64,000 bases of DNA from Shimia sp040225985 (GCF_040225985.1 NZ_JBBPEU010000010.1:62001-126000); one strand, 5' to 3'; shown: positions 48,456-57,897, counted from the first letter of the stretch. Notes: generated by a model from the letters alone, not told the origin. A program made the numbers and translations.

Positions 48456-51146
48456 ATGGCCACGATGAATATTCTTGTCGCGGTATGCCTTGTCTATGTG
48501 CTGTTCCTGTTCGCAATCGCCTTTCTTGCCGAACGCGCTGCGCGGCGCGGGCGCAGCCGCTGGTTGCGATCCTCGGTCATCTACACGCTGTCCCTGTCAA
48601 TCTATTGCACCGCCTGGACCTTCTATGGCGCGGTGGGCAATGCCGCGCGGTCCGGACTTGAATACCTGACGATCTATATCGGTCCATCGCTGGTGATGCT
48701 TGGTTGGTGGTGGCTGTTGCGCAAGCTGGTCCGCATCGGGCGCAGCCAGCATATTACCTCGATCGCTGACCTGATTTCGTCGCGCTATGGCAAGTCGAAC
48801 CTGCTGGCCGTGGGCGTCACGATTTTCGCGGTGATCGGCACCACGCCCTATATCGCGCTGCAACTGCAATCGGTCACGCTCAGCTTTCAGGTTTTTGCCG
48901 GGACGCAGCTTGATACCTCTGGCCCGGTGGACAAGGATTCAACGGCCTTGCTGGTCGCGGCGGGGCTGGCGGTGTTCACGATCATCTTTGGCACGCGCAA
49001 CCTTGACGTCAACGAACGCCACCACGGTGTGGTGATCGCCATCGCGGTCGAAGCCATTGTGAAGCTGTTTGCGTTGCTGGCGGTGGGGGCCTTTGTCGTG
49101 TGGGGGCTGGCGGGCGGAGTCGGGGAAATCCTGCACAAGATCGACACTTCGGAGATCGGCCAGTGGCAATTGCAAAGCGACCGCTGGGCAACCCTGATCT
49201 TCCTGTCGGCGGCAGCCTTCCTGTGCCTGCCGCGCATGTTTCAGGTGATGGTGGTCGAGATCGACTCGGAAAGCCACCTAAGAACCGCCTCCTGGGCCTT
49301 CCCTGCCTATCTTATGGTGATGAGCCTGTTTGTCGTGCCCATCGCGGTGATGGGTCTGGAGCTGATGCCCGAAGGGTCAAACCCCGACCTGTTCGTCCTG
49401 ACCCTACCCCTGGCCAGCGGCAAAGAGGGGCTGGCGATGTTGTCCTTCATCGGTGGCTTTTCGTCGGCCACCTCGATGGTGATCGTGGCGGCGCTGGCAC
49501 TGTCGACGATGGTGTCAAACCATATCGTGATGCCGATCTGGCTGGCCGCGACGGGGGGTGGGGCGCAGATGTCGGGAGATGTCAGAACCGTTGTCATCAT
49601 GGCGCGCCGGTTTTCCATCGCGAGCGTGGTGGTGCTCGGCTATCTCTATTTCCGCCTGTCGGGGGGCGGAACGGCGCTGGCCTCGATTGGCCTGACGTCC
49701 TTTGCCGGAGTGGCCCAGTTCCTGCCGGTGATGATCGGGGGTATTTTCTGGCGCGGGGCCACGCGTACGGGGGCCTTTGCCGGTCTCACCGTGGGATTCG
49801 TGATCTGGGCCTATTGCCTGCTTCTGCCCAGCTTTGGCAGCGGGGCGTTCCTGTCGGCAGAGACGATGGAAAACGGGTTGTTCGGCCTGTCATGGCTGCG
49901 CCCCTATGCCCTGTTCGGGATCGAGGGGCTGGACCCGCTGGTGCACGCGATCCTATGGTCGATCCTGCTCAATGCGCTGACCTTTTACATCGCGTCGCTG
50001 GTCGGGTTCCCATCGCCTCTGGAACGCTTGCAGGGCGCGCAATTCGTCAATGTGTATGAACATTCCGCCACCCCGCAGGGCTGGAGTGGGACTGCTGCCC
50101 AATCCGAAGACCTGATGATCATGGCTCAGAGGATTCTGGGCGCGCGCGAGGCACAGACCCTGTTTGAACGCGAAGCGCGGCGGCAGGGCGTATCCGGCTA
50201 TCTGCCCGAACCGAGCCCCGATTTCCTGCGCAAGCTGGAACGTGAATTGTCAGGGTCGGTCGGCGGGGCCACTGCTCACGCCATGGTGGGTCAGATCGTC
50301 GGTGGGACGTCTGTATCGGTCGAAGACCTGATGGCGGTGGCGGATGAAACCGCGCAGATGATGGAGTACTCCAACCAGCTCGAGGCGAAGTCCGAGGAAC
50401 TGGCGCGTACTGCCCGCCAGTTGCGTCAGGCCAACGAGAAACTGACCCAGCTTTCGGTGCAGAAAGACGCTTTTCTCGGGCAGGTCAGCCACGAATTGCG
50501 CACGCCCATGACTTCGATCCGGGCCTTTTCGGAAATTCTGCGCGACAGCGAATTGTTGGGTGAAGAAGAGAAAGTCAAATATTCCTCGATCATCCATGAC
50601 GAGGCCCTGCGCCTGACGCGGCTTTTGGATGATCTTCTGGATCTCAGCGTGCTTGAGAACGGGCAGGTGAACCTGAACCTGCAACAGGGCGAGCTTCGGA
50701 TGCTTCTGGATCACGCGATTGCCTCGGCCCTGACCGGAAACGAGGGCGAGACGATCAAGGTCTATCGTCGGCGTCACGAGGAAACGGTCAAATTGCACAC
50801 CGATTTGGACCGGCTGAGCCAGGTCTTCATCAACCTGATCAGCAATGCCCAGAAATACTGTGATGCGCTGGATCCCGAATTGACCATTTCGGTCGCCCAT
50901 ACGGGCCGCGTGGTGCAGGTGGATTTCATCGACAACGGGGCGGGGATTTCCAAAGAGGATCAGGCAGTGATTTTCGAGAAATTCGCCCGCGTGGGGGAAA
51001 TGAAGGCCGGGGGCGCGGGGCTGGGTCTGGCCATTTGCCGTGAAATCATGGCGCGACTTGGGGGCTCGGTCAGCTACCTACCAGGGCAGGGGGGCGCTGC
51101 GTTCCGCGTCGAATTGCCGATCCATCGCCCGCCCAAAGCGTCCTGA
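48456..51146 (+). CDS. Symporter-fused sensor histidine kinase (SSS family plus HisKA/HATPase)
   Basis: 896 residues. About 1-525 is a solute:sodium symporter with around 13 helices (SLSIYCTAWTFYGAVGNAARSGLEYLTIYIGPS; GGFSSATSMVIVAALALSTMVSNHIVMPI; FLPVMIGGIFWRGATRTGAFAGL). A helical linker with coiled-coil character (QMMEYSNQLEAKSEELARTARQLRQANEKL) leads to HisKA with H679 in GQVSHELRTPMTSIRAFSE and to HATPase_c with N (FINLISNAQKYC), G1 (DNGAGISKEDQ) and G2 (GAGLGLAICREIM). Architecture like CrbS/CbrA, which monitor carbon supply. No receiver domain is fused; the gene at 47806 supplies it. Confidence 0.93.
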   Translation: MATMNILVAVCLVYVLFLFAIAFLAERAARRGRSRWLRSSVIYTLSLSIYCTAWTFYGAVGNAARSGLEYLTIYIGPSLVMLGWWWLLRKLVRIGRSQHITSIADLISSRYGKSNLLAVGVTIFAVIGTTPYIALQLQSVTLSFQVFAGTQLDTSGPVDKDSTALLVAAGLAVFTIIFGTRNLDVNERHHGVVIAIAVEAIVKLFALLAVGAFVVWGLAGGVGEILHKIDTSEIGQWQLQSDRWATLIFLSAAAFLCLPRMFQVMVVEIDSESHLRTASWAFPAYLMVMSLFVVPIAVMGLELMPEGSNPDLFVLTLPLASGKEGLAMLSFIGGFSSATSMVIVAALALSTMVSNHIVMPIWLAATGGGAQMSGDVRTVVIMARRFSIASVVVLGYLYFRLSGGGTALASIGLTSFAGVAQFLPVMIGGIFWRGATRTGAFAGLTVGFVIWAYCLLLPSFGSGAFLSAETMENGLFGLSWLRPYALFGIEGLDPLVHAILWSILLNALTFYIASLVGFPSPLERLQGAQFVNVYEHSATPQGWSGTAAQSEDLMIMAQRILGAREAQTLFEREARRQGVSGYLPEPSPDFLRKLERELSGSVGGATAHAMVGQIVGGTSVSVEDLMAVADETAQMMEYSNQLEAKSEELARTARQLRQANEKLTQLSVQKDAFLGQVSHELRTPMTSIRAFSEILRDSELLGEEEKVKYSSIIHDEALRLTRLLDDLLDLSVLENGQVNLNLQQGELRMLLDHAIASALTGNEGETIKVYRRRHEETVKLHTDLDRLSQVFINLISNAQKYCDALDPELTISVAHTGRVVQVDFIDNGAGISKEDQAVIFEKFARVGEMKAGGAGLGLAICREIMARLGGSVSYLPGQGGAAFRVELPIHRPPKAS

Positions 51147-51230
51147 GCCTTTAGTTTTCCGGGGTTATCAACCTGTTGGTAACATTCAGGGGATAGGTCT
51201 GGGCAGGGTGATCCCAAACGGCAAAGGCCC

Positions 51231-52394
51231 ATGGAAAAAGACGGTTCCCTTTCTCAGATCCTGCGGCGCAAAACCACCCGAAAGCAACCGCCGGATGCGC
51301 CGGCGGTCACGCTGGGGCGGCAGCTGGCGCTGGCGTTTGAACGCAGCGCGCGCGATGCCGTCGGGTTGGCGTTCGAGGTGGAAAACTGCCGCCACTCGGA
51401 CTGTAGCATTTCCGACCTGCCCAGCCTTCTGCCGGACAAGGCGCTGTGGTGCCTTCTGGACAATGGTGGCGGGGACGTGGCCGCGCTGTCGGTGGATATG
51501 CAGGTGCTGGCCGGGCTTGTCGAGTTTCAGACGCTTGGCTGTGTGTTGAAACAACCCGCGTCGGACAGGGTGCCAACCCGTGTGGACGGCGCCCTTGTAA
51601 TGGCGGTTGCGGACGAGGCGCTGTTGCGTCTGACCAAGGGCACGCCCGAGGGGGGCGAGACCGACTGGGCGCGGCATTTCCACTACGGCGCCATGGTCGA
51701 AAGTCGCCGGGCGCTGATCCTGTCGCTGATGTCGGACGATTTTCACCTGTATGACATGGACGTCACGCTGGAAGATGGAGCCAAGTGCGGCCGCGTGCAA
51801 ATCGCTTTTCCTCAGCCCCGGCCACAACAGGATCACGCTGAGGAAGAGGATCTTTGCGAGGTACGGCAGGATGCTTTCCGCAATGAAGTGCGGCAGGCAC
51901 AGACCGTGGTCGAGGCCGTTCTGGGCCGGATCACCCTGCCATATAAGCGCCTTTCGGAACTGGCGGTGGGGGATGTACTTGACCTGCCTGCCGACTGCCT
52001 TGGGGCGGTCACGCTCGAGGTTGAGGGCGATGTGGTTCTGACAAAGGCATCCCTAGGCCAGTTGGGCGGCTTGCGGGCGGTGCGGGTTGATTTGCCCGCG
52101 GAGGCATCGGCAGGGCAGGACGGCGAGAACCAGCCTTATGATCCGGTGCAGGAGCGTCCGCAAACACCGGATGTTGCGGCGTTACAGGATAACACGGATT
52201 TCCTGCCACCCGTCGAAGATGCTGCGCTGGACACGTCGCAGGGCGGGGCGCCCGAGGAGGTGACCGCAGCGCAGGACAGGTTTGACGACGACGGGGTCGA
52301 GGATTTCTCGGATCTGGAGGATCTCGATAATCTGGACGGGCCGGGCGACGATCTTGAATTCGACGCACCCGTGCCGCAGGCCGCCTCTGCCTAG
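51231..52394 (+). CDS. Orphan FliM/FliN-like SpoA-domain protein
   Basis: 387 residues. The middle (about 215-290: EVRQAQTVVEAVLGRITLPYKRLSELAVGDVLDLPADCLGAVTLEVEGDVVLTKASLGQLGGLRAVRV) is a SpoA/C-ring domain with the FliN-like GDVLDLP and G-x-L-x-x-x-RAVRV pattern. The first 200 residues resemble a FliM-like middle domain only weakly. After residue 300 a proline-rich and then strongly acidic tail (EDFSDLEDLDNLDGPGDDLEFDAP) follows. No flagellar gene is nearby. Probably a flagellar motor switch variant or a regulatory relative. Confidence 0.75.
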   Translation: MEKDGSLSQILRRKTTRKQPPDAPAVTLGRQLALAFERSARDAVGLAFEVENCRHSDCSISDLPSLLPDKALWCLLDNGGGDVAALSVDMQVLAGLVEFQTLGCVLKQPASDRVPTRVDGALVMAVADEALLRLTKGTPEGGETDWARHFHYGAMVESRRALILSLMSDDFHLYDMDVTLEDGAKCGRVQIAFPQPRPQQDHAEEEDLCEVRQDAFRNEVRQAQTVVEAVLGRITLPYKRLSELAVGDVLDLPADCLGAVTLEVEGDVVLTKASLGQLGGLRAVRVDLPAEASAGQDGENQPYDPVQERPQTPDVAALQDNTDFLPPVEDAALDTSQGGAPEEVTAAQDRFDDDGVEDFSDLEDLDNLDGPGDDLEFDAPVPQAASA

Positions 52395-52400
52395 CGTATG

Positions 52401-52428
52401 AAAAAAGGCGCACCCGAATGGATGCGCC
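52401..52428 (-). terminator. Intrinsic terminator of the sulfur operon
   Basis: On the minus strand GGCGCA / TGCGCC with a 10-nt loop followed by TTTTTT, 25 bp beyond the TIGR01244 gene stop. Confidence 0.8.
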
Positions 52429-52452
52429 CTGATGCTTGGTCTTGGGTGCCGT

Positions 52453-52881
52453 TTAGGACGTGGCGGCGATCATTTCGAGGCGCGGGCGCAGCTGTTCGAG
52501 ATTGTAACCGGCCTCAAAGGCGGCGCCAAGGATGTCATCGACGGGTGCGGTTCCGGCCTGACCCAAAGACCAGACCACGGTCGAGCGGGTGCCCGAGGCG
52601 CAATAGGCCAGCACATTGCCCTCTGCACTTTCCAGCGCGGTACGATGGGCCGCGATGTTCTCGGGGGTCATGGTGTCATGGGTCAGGGGCAGGACGACAA
52701 AGTCGATCCCTGCCGCGCGGACCGCATCGCCAATCGCCGCGGCCTGGTGGCTGGGCGGGATTTCGGCGTCGGGCCGGTTACAGATGACACGGGTGATGCC
52801 GGCCTCTTTGAGGGCCGGCACATCCTCGACCGCGATCTGCGGCGAGACGAAATAGCGGGGGGTGATCTGGCGCATTTCCAT
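52453..52881 (-). CDS. TIGR01244-type sulfur transferase/phosphatase-like protein
   Basis: 142 residues. EMRQITPRYFVSPQIAVEDVPALKEAGITRVICNRPDAEIPPS is the TIGR01244 opening, and LAYCASGTRSTVVW is a Cys-x5-Arg loop of a tyrosine-phosphatase-like fold that in this family acts with sulfur. Usually fused to or next to the Blh/ETHE1 beta-lactamase-like persulfide dioxygenase, as here. Starts at the first of two closely spaced ATGs (52881, 52875). Confidence 0.88.
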   Translation of the reverse strand: MEMRQITPRYFVSPQIAVEDVPALKEAGITRVICNRPDAEIPPSHQAAAIGDAVRAAGIDFVVLPLTHDTMTPENIAAHRTALESAEGNVLAYCASGTRSTVVWSLGQAGTAPVDDILGAAFEAGYNLEQLRPRLEMIAATS

Positions 52882-52892
52882 GGGGCAAACCG

Positions 52893-53327
52893 TTACTCTG
52901 CAGGAACCGCTTTGTCCAGTTGGCTGCGCACCATCGGAGCCGCAAACATGCCTGCCAGCATCGCTGCAAAGAACACCCAGTGCGGCCAACCTCCATAGCT
53001 GAGCGAGGCGATCGCCGGTCCAGGGCACAGCCCGGCCAGACCCCAGCCTGCGCCGAACAGGACCGAGCCCAGCACGAGGTTTCGGCCGATCTTGGGTTCG
53101 GGCGGTGTCGGGAACTCGCCCCCGACCAGCGGCTTGCGCCCGCGGGTCAGTGCCCAGGCCACCGCCATGGGCAGGATCGCGCCGCCCATCACGAAGGCCA
53201 GCGTCGGATCCCAGCTTCCGAATACGTCCAGCCACCCCTGAACCTTGGTGGTGTCGGTCATGCCTGACACGAACAGGCCCGCGCCAAACAGGCCCCCGGC
53301 GATGAATGCAAAAATAAGACGGTTCAT
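52893..53327 (-). CDS. YeeE/YedE-type half-transporter (DUF6691)
   Basis: 144 residues, four helices. FAFIAGGLFGAGLFVSGMTDTTKVQGWLDVFG and FGAGWGLAGLCPGPAIASL are the DUF6691 signature, with the essential-looking Cys in GLCPGP, equivalent to the conserved cysteines of the thiosulfate transporter YeeE. Overlaps the preceding half-transporter (ATGA), so the pair forms one complex, as in PmpA/PmpB proteins. Confidence 0.9.
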   Translation of the reverse strand: MNRLIFAFIAGGLFGAGLFVSGMTDTTKVQGWLDVFGSWDPTLAFVMGGAILPMAVAWALTRGRKPLVGGEFPTPPEPKIGRNLVLGSVLFGAGWGLAGLCPGPAIASLSYGGWPHWVFFAAMLAGMFAAPMVRSQLDKAVPAE

Positions 53328-53764
53328 CAGATCACCCCCAGAATATGGCGGAACAGAACCACGGTCAGACCGCCAGCCATGATGTAGAATACAGTGGCGA
53401 CCATGCCGCGCAGTGACAGGCGCGAGATACCGCATACCCCGTGCCCCGAGGTACAGCCATTGGCAATCCGCGTACCCACCCCGACCAGCAGGCCAGCCGC
53501 AATCAGCACCGCGATGTTTTCCGACGCGTGGGTCGAAAACGGGCGATAGAAAGGGTTCAGCACGATGGGCAGCAGGAACACCCCCGCCAGAAAGATCAGC
53601 CGTTCCGCCGCGGTGTTGCGCCCGGTGCCATCCACGAGGCCGCCTATGATGCCACTAGCCCCCATGATACGGCCATTGGCCAGCAGATAAACTGCGCCTC
53701 CGGTGCCGATCAACAAGCCGCCGATCAACCCCCAGATCCAGTCTACGGGAATGGAGTCCAACAT
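53327..53764 (-). CDS. YeeE/YedE-type half-transporter, N-terminal partner
   Basis: 145 residues. GLIGGLLIGTGGAVYLLANGRIMGASGIIGGL and VGVGTRIANGCTSGHGVCGISRLSLRGMVATVFYI, with the conserved NGCTSGHGVCG cysteine motif, mark the sulfur transport family. Together with the following DUF6691 protein it would pass thiosulfate or a related reduced sulfur species across the inner membrane. Confidence 0.92.
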   Translation of the reverse strand: MLDSIPVDWIWGLIGGLLIGTGGAVYLLANGRIMGASGIIGGLVDGTGRNTAAERLIFLAGVFLLPIVLNPFYRPFSTHASENIAVLIAAGLLVGVGTRIANGCTSGHGVCGISRLSLRGMVATVFYIMAGGLTVVLFRHILGVI

Positions 53765-53787
53765 TTGCGTTTCCTTTTTGTCCTTGA

Positions 53788-53822
53788 AAGAGAAAGCGCC
53801 TGCGGGTTCGCATCCGCAGGCG
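53788..53822 (-). terminator. Intercistronic hairpin between the MBL gene and the YeeE pair
   Basis: CGCCTGCGG / CCGCAGGCG, 9-bp perfect stem, followed on the minus strand by CTTTCTCTTTC. It may partly terminate after the MBL gene. Confidence 0.6.
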
Positions 53823-53841
53823 GTGGGTTTGAAAGGCCAGG

Positions 53842-54705
<864 letters not shown>

Positions 54706-54727
54706 CGGGAATCCTCCATTTGTCAGA

Positions 54728-54756
54728 GAACATATAATAAAAAATGCATATGAGGC
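54728..54756. promoter_or_regulatory. A+T-rich divergent promoter with CATAT...ATATG dyad
   Basis: Between the MBL and DksA-like genes, CATAT-N12-ATATG sits in an A+T-rich stretch, 25 bp upstream of the MBL ATG. It could be an operator of a sulfide-responsive repressor of the BigR/SqrR kind, but the known consensus is not obviously matched. Confidence 0.3.
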
Positions 54757-54852
54757 AAGGCCTCGACCGCGAACTTTCCGAAAGGGTTGACATACATCAA
54801 GGCCACAGGTGGGAGAGTATGCAAGTTTTTCGTGCAATTGAAGGAAAACGCG

Positions 54853-55182
54853 ATGATCAATATTGAAACGCAAAAAGCCGCTTTGCTTGCTCGTCTGTCG
54901 GAACTGGACAGTCGTCTGCACGCCATCGAAGCCGAACTTGACGCGCCACATTCCAAGGATTGGGAAGAAATGGCTGTCGAACGCGAAGGTGACGAGGTGC
55001 TCGAGCAACTGGGACAGAGCGGTCAGGATGAAATTCTGCGTATTCGTGCAGCACTTCAGCGCATCCGTGATGGAGAATACGGCATTTGTGTCCGCTGTGG
55101 CGACGATATTGCCCCCGAGCGATTGAATATCCTGCCCGATGCCCCACTCTGTAACGCGTGTGCAACGGCAGTGGCAGGTTGA
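54853..55182 (+). CDS. DksA/TraR-family zinc-finger protein
   Basis: 109 residues: an N-terminal coiled coil (LLARLSELDSRLHAIEAELD) and a DksA-type zinc finger, YGICVRCGDDIAPERLNILPDAPLCNACA, with four Cys. The acidic tip DxxDxA of true DksA is not evident; the loop reads EMAVEREGDEVLEQL, so it is a DksA-like paralogue that may bind the RNA polymerase secondary channel. AAGGAAAA precedes the ATG at 54853. Divergent from the persulfide operon. Confidence 0.9.
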   Translation: MINIETQKAALLARLSELDSRLHAIEAELDAPHSKDWEEMAVEREGDEVLEQLGQSGQDEILRIRAALQRIRDGEYGICVRCGDDIAPERLNILPDAPLCNACATAVAG

Positions 55183-55209
55183 GTTTCAGGATTTGAGGAG
55201 GATCTGAAC

Positions 55210-55425
55210 GTGAACATTGAAGAACTGATTACCCAGGCAACCGAGCTTGAGGCAAAAATCTCGGACGCGACGGGGGATGCCCGTTACGATCTGCACCAGA
55301 AATTGCACCGGACGCTGGAAAATATCCGGCTGCACGGGGGCAAGGTGCCCGCGCATCTGCGCAATCTTGATCTCGAGCTGATCGACGAAGAGGTCGAGGA
55401 CCAGTTCGATAATATGCCGATCTGA
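55210..55425 (+). CDS. Small conserved-looking helical protein (GTG start)
   Basis: 71 residues, two or three helices with heptad-like spacing (IEELITQATELEAKISDA, YDLHQKLHRTLENIRLHGG, AHLRNLDLELIDEEVEDQFDNMPI), acidic C-terminus. GTG at 55210 follows a strong AGGAGGA. Starts 27 bp after the DksA-like gene and ends at the terminator 55451-55482, so the two form a short operon. No family recognised. Confidence 0.82.
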   Translation: MNIEELITQATELEAKISDATGDARYDLHQKLHRTLENIRLHGGKVPAHLRNLDLELIDEEVEDQFDNMPI

Positions 55426-55450
55426 TCCGCCGCGACAGCTTGCAGGATGA

Positions 55451-55482
55451 AACGCCCGGGGCCCCTGCCTGCGGGCGTTTTG
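55451..55482 (+). terminator. Intrinsic terminator of the DksA-like operon
   Basis: AACGCCCG / CGGGCGTT, 13-nt loop, running into TTTT. It lies 26 bp after the stop of the small helical protein. Confidence 0.85.
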
Positions 55483-55596
55483 CATTTGGGTCGGATCGGT
55501 GTAGCGGCCTGATTTGACCGCTTTTTCTTGCGTCAGGCGGATTGCTGCCTAAACTCTTCATACCCAGGGTTTGGTAAGCGGGGCAGGAGGCAGGAC

Positions 55597-57672
55597 ATGG
55601 ATCAGGCAGTTCTCTACAGGGTCGAGAGCGACGTCGCCGTGCTCACCATCCAGAACCCGCCGGTCAATGCCATCTCGCATTCGGTGCGCAAAACGCTGGA
55701 CGCGGCCCTTGCGCGGGCCTTGTCGGACGAAACGGTCAAGGCCGTGGTGCTGATCGGGGCAGGGCGCAGTTTCCCGTCGGGATCGGATATCCGCGAGTTT
55801 CACAAGACAGGGCAGTCCCCGACCTTGCCCGAGGTTTGCGCGCGGGTGGAAAACGCCCCTGTTCCGATTATTGCCGCCGTGCACGGAGCAGCGCTTGGCG
55901 GGGGTCTGGAGCTGGCGCTGGCGGCGCATTACCGGATCGCGCTCGAGACATCGCGCTGCGGGTTTCCCGAGGTCACGCTTGGCATCCTGCCCGGCGCTGG
56001 TGGCACCCAGCGCGCGCCGCGTCTGGTCGGGGCCAAGGCAGCGTTGGATTTGATGCTGTCGGGACGCCCGGTGCCGGTCACGGCCCCGCATGTGGCTGCG
56101 TTCTGGGACGTCATTGTTGCCGAACACCTGTTGGACGAGGCCCTGACCTTTGCCCGCAAGCTCGTGGTGATGGGGGAGGGCGCGCGCCCGACCCGGGATC
56201 GACGGGAGGGGTTTGCCGATGTCAGCGCCTATCAGGATGCTGTGACCTCGGAAGAGCAGAAAACCAGCCGTCAGTCTGAAAACGCGCCGCAACAGATCGT
56301 GCGCTGTGTCGAGGCCGCGCTTTTGTTGCCGTTCGAACAGGGTATGGCTTTTGAACGAACGGCGTTTCTGGATTGTCTTGAGACCTCGCAATCCAAGGCC
56401 TTGCGCCATGTTTTCCTGTCAGAACGACAGGCGGGCAAGTTTTCGGAATTGGCCGAGGCCGAAGCGGTCGACCTGCGATGCGTGGGCGTCGTGGGGGCGA
56501 CCGGGCTTGCCGCCTCTGTAGCTGTGGTGTGTGTCCAAGAGGGGTGGGAGGTCGTGGTGGCCACCCGGTCTGAACGCGAGGCGGATTATGCCCGCAAGGA
56601 AATCACCCGTCTGTTGAACTCGGCCGCCACGCGCGGATTGATGAAACTGGCCGATGTCGCGCCCGCCCTGGCGCGGCTAAAGGTCAGGCCCGACCTCGTG
56701 GCGCTGGCTGACGCGGACCTCGTTCTGGATTGCACAAACCAGGATGCCGCGACGAAACGCGATGTCTTCGCGCAATTGGATGCGATCGTGAAAGAACGCA
56801 GCGTTCTGGTCGATGCCGGACCGACCCCATCACTTGAGGTGCTGGCGCTGGCCACCGATGCCCCAGAGGACGTGCTGGGTCTGCATCTTTATCCGCCCCT
56901 CAGGGGCTGTGCCGTGGCCGAGGTGATTGTATCCGACAGGACGTCGGCAGGGGCCGTGGTGGCGGTGCACGGCTTCCTGCGCAAGCTGGGGAAAATTCCC
57001 GTGCGCGCGCGCAACGGCCAGATCGGGCCGCGCATGTTGGCGGCGTTGCGCCGCGCCGCCGACTACATGGTCGAAGCGGGGGCGACGCCGTATCTTGTCG
57101 ACGGGGCGTTGCGCGGGACGTGGATGAGGTTCGGCCCCTACCAGATGCGCGATGTCGAGGGGCTGGAACATCCGAGAGAGGCCGAGGGCGGGGCGCTTCG
57201 GTCGGCACATCGCCCTGATCTTGTGGCCCGCATGCTGGCCGCTGGCCATACCGGCGCCCGCGCAGGCAAAGGGTTCTACGTCTATTCCGGAACGCCTGCG
57301 CAGGCACGGCAGGATCCCGAGGTGATTGCCCTGATCCGTGACATGCGCAACGAACGCGGTATCACTGCGCGCCGCTTTACCGAAGACCAAATCCGCTATC
57401 GGTGTTTGGCGGCGCTGGCGAATGAAGGGGCCCGTCTGTTGCGCGAGGGGATCGCGCAGCGGCCATCCGACATTGATCTGGTGATGATCCACGCCTACGG
57501 GTTTCAACGCTGGCAGGGGGGACCGATGCAGGCGGCCGATCAGGCCGGGCTTTTGCACATGAAACGCGAGTTGGCCCGATTTGCGTCGGAAGAGCCGGAT
57601 TTCTGGACGCCGGACCCGATCTTTGACGAGTTGTCTAAGAACGGACGCAGCTTCGACAGCCTGAATGGTTAA
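55597..57672 (+). CDS. FadB/FadJ-like enoyl-CoA hydratase/3-hydroxyacyl-CoA dehydrogenase fusion with atypical dehydrogenase half
   Basis: 691 residues. 1-190: crotonase domain with oxyanion loop and both catalytic Glu (HGAALGGGLELALA, FPEVTLGILPGAGGTQRAPRLVG). About 300-480: dehydrogenase Rossmann domain, but the GxGxxG reads GATGLA and the acidic residue ending the second strand is absent (EVVVATRSE). Catalytic His and Glu survive in GLHLYPPLRGCAVAEVI; the conserved Asn of GFIxNR is Pro (GQIGPRML). About 480-690: C-terminal 3HCDH domains (FYVYSG, YGFQRWQGGPMQAAD). The hydratase half should work; the dehydrogenase half may not. CAGGAGGC precedes the ATG. Confidence 0.9.
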   Translation: MDQAVLYRVESDVAVLTIQNPPVNAISHSVRKTLDAALARALSDETVKAVVLIGAGRSFPSGSDIREFHKTGQSPTLPEVCARVENAPVPIIAAVHGAALGGGLELALAAHYRIALETSRCGFPEVTLGILPGAGGTQRAPRLVGAKAALDLMLSGRPVPVTAPHVAAFWDVIVAEHLLDEALTFARKLVVMGEGARPTRDRREGFADVSAYQDAVTSEEQKTSRQSENAPQQIVRCVEAALLLPFEQGMAFERTAFLDCLETSQSKALRHVFLSERQAGKFSELAEAEAVDLRCVGVVGATGLAASVAVVCVQEGWEVVVATRSEREADYARKEITRLLNSAATRGLMKLADVAPALARLKVRPDLVALADADLVLDCTNQDAATKRDVFAQLDAIVKERSVLVDAGPTPSLEVLALATDAPEDVLGLHLYPPLRGCAVAEVIVSDRTSAGAVVAVHGFLRKLGKIPVRARNGQIGPRMLAALRRAADYMVEAGATPYLVDGALRGTWMRFGPYQMRDVEGLEHPREAEGGALRSAHRPDLVARMLAAGHTGARAGKGFYVYSGTPAQARQDPEVIALIRDMRNERGITARRFTEDQIRYRCLAALANEGARLLREGIAQRPSDIDLVMIHAYGFQRWQGGPMQAADQAGLLHMKRELARFASEEPDFWTPDPIFDELSKNGRSFDSLNG

Positions 57673-57681
57673 GCTGTGGGT

Positions 57682-57897
57682 CTACCCCAGAAAGATGCCG
57701 AGAATTACCACCATCAGGCCGATCACCGACAGGAACAGTGACCCGAGATTAAGCGGCATCACCCTTTGCACTGCCGCGCGCAAGTCTTCATCGCTCAGCC
57801 CAGCTTTGCGGGCCTTGGCCACCTTGACGATCGACAGGATCAGCCCCGCCAGCCCCAGGAAAGAAATAAGTGCGCCGCCCCAGACAAGCCATTCCAT
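57682..57897 (-). CDS. Small two-helix membrane protein of unknown function
   Basis: 71 residues: helix 1 LVWGGALISFLGLAGLILSIVKVAKA, a charged loop RKAGLSDEDLRAAVQRVMP, helix 2 LNLGSLFLSVIGLMVVILGIFLG. ATG at 57897 is preceded by AAGGGAAAC. The stop faces the fusion-enzyme stop across 9 bp. Confidence 0.8.
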   Translation of the reverse strand: MEWLVWGGALISFLGLAGLILSIVKVAKARKAGLSDEDLRAAVQRVMPLNLGSLFLSVIGLMVVILGIFLG

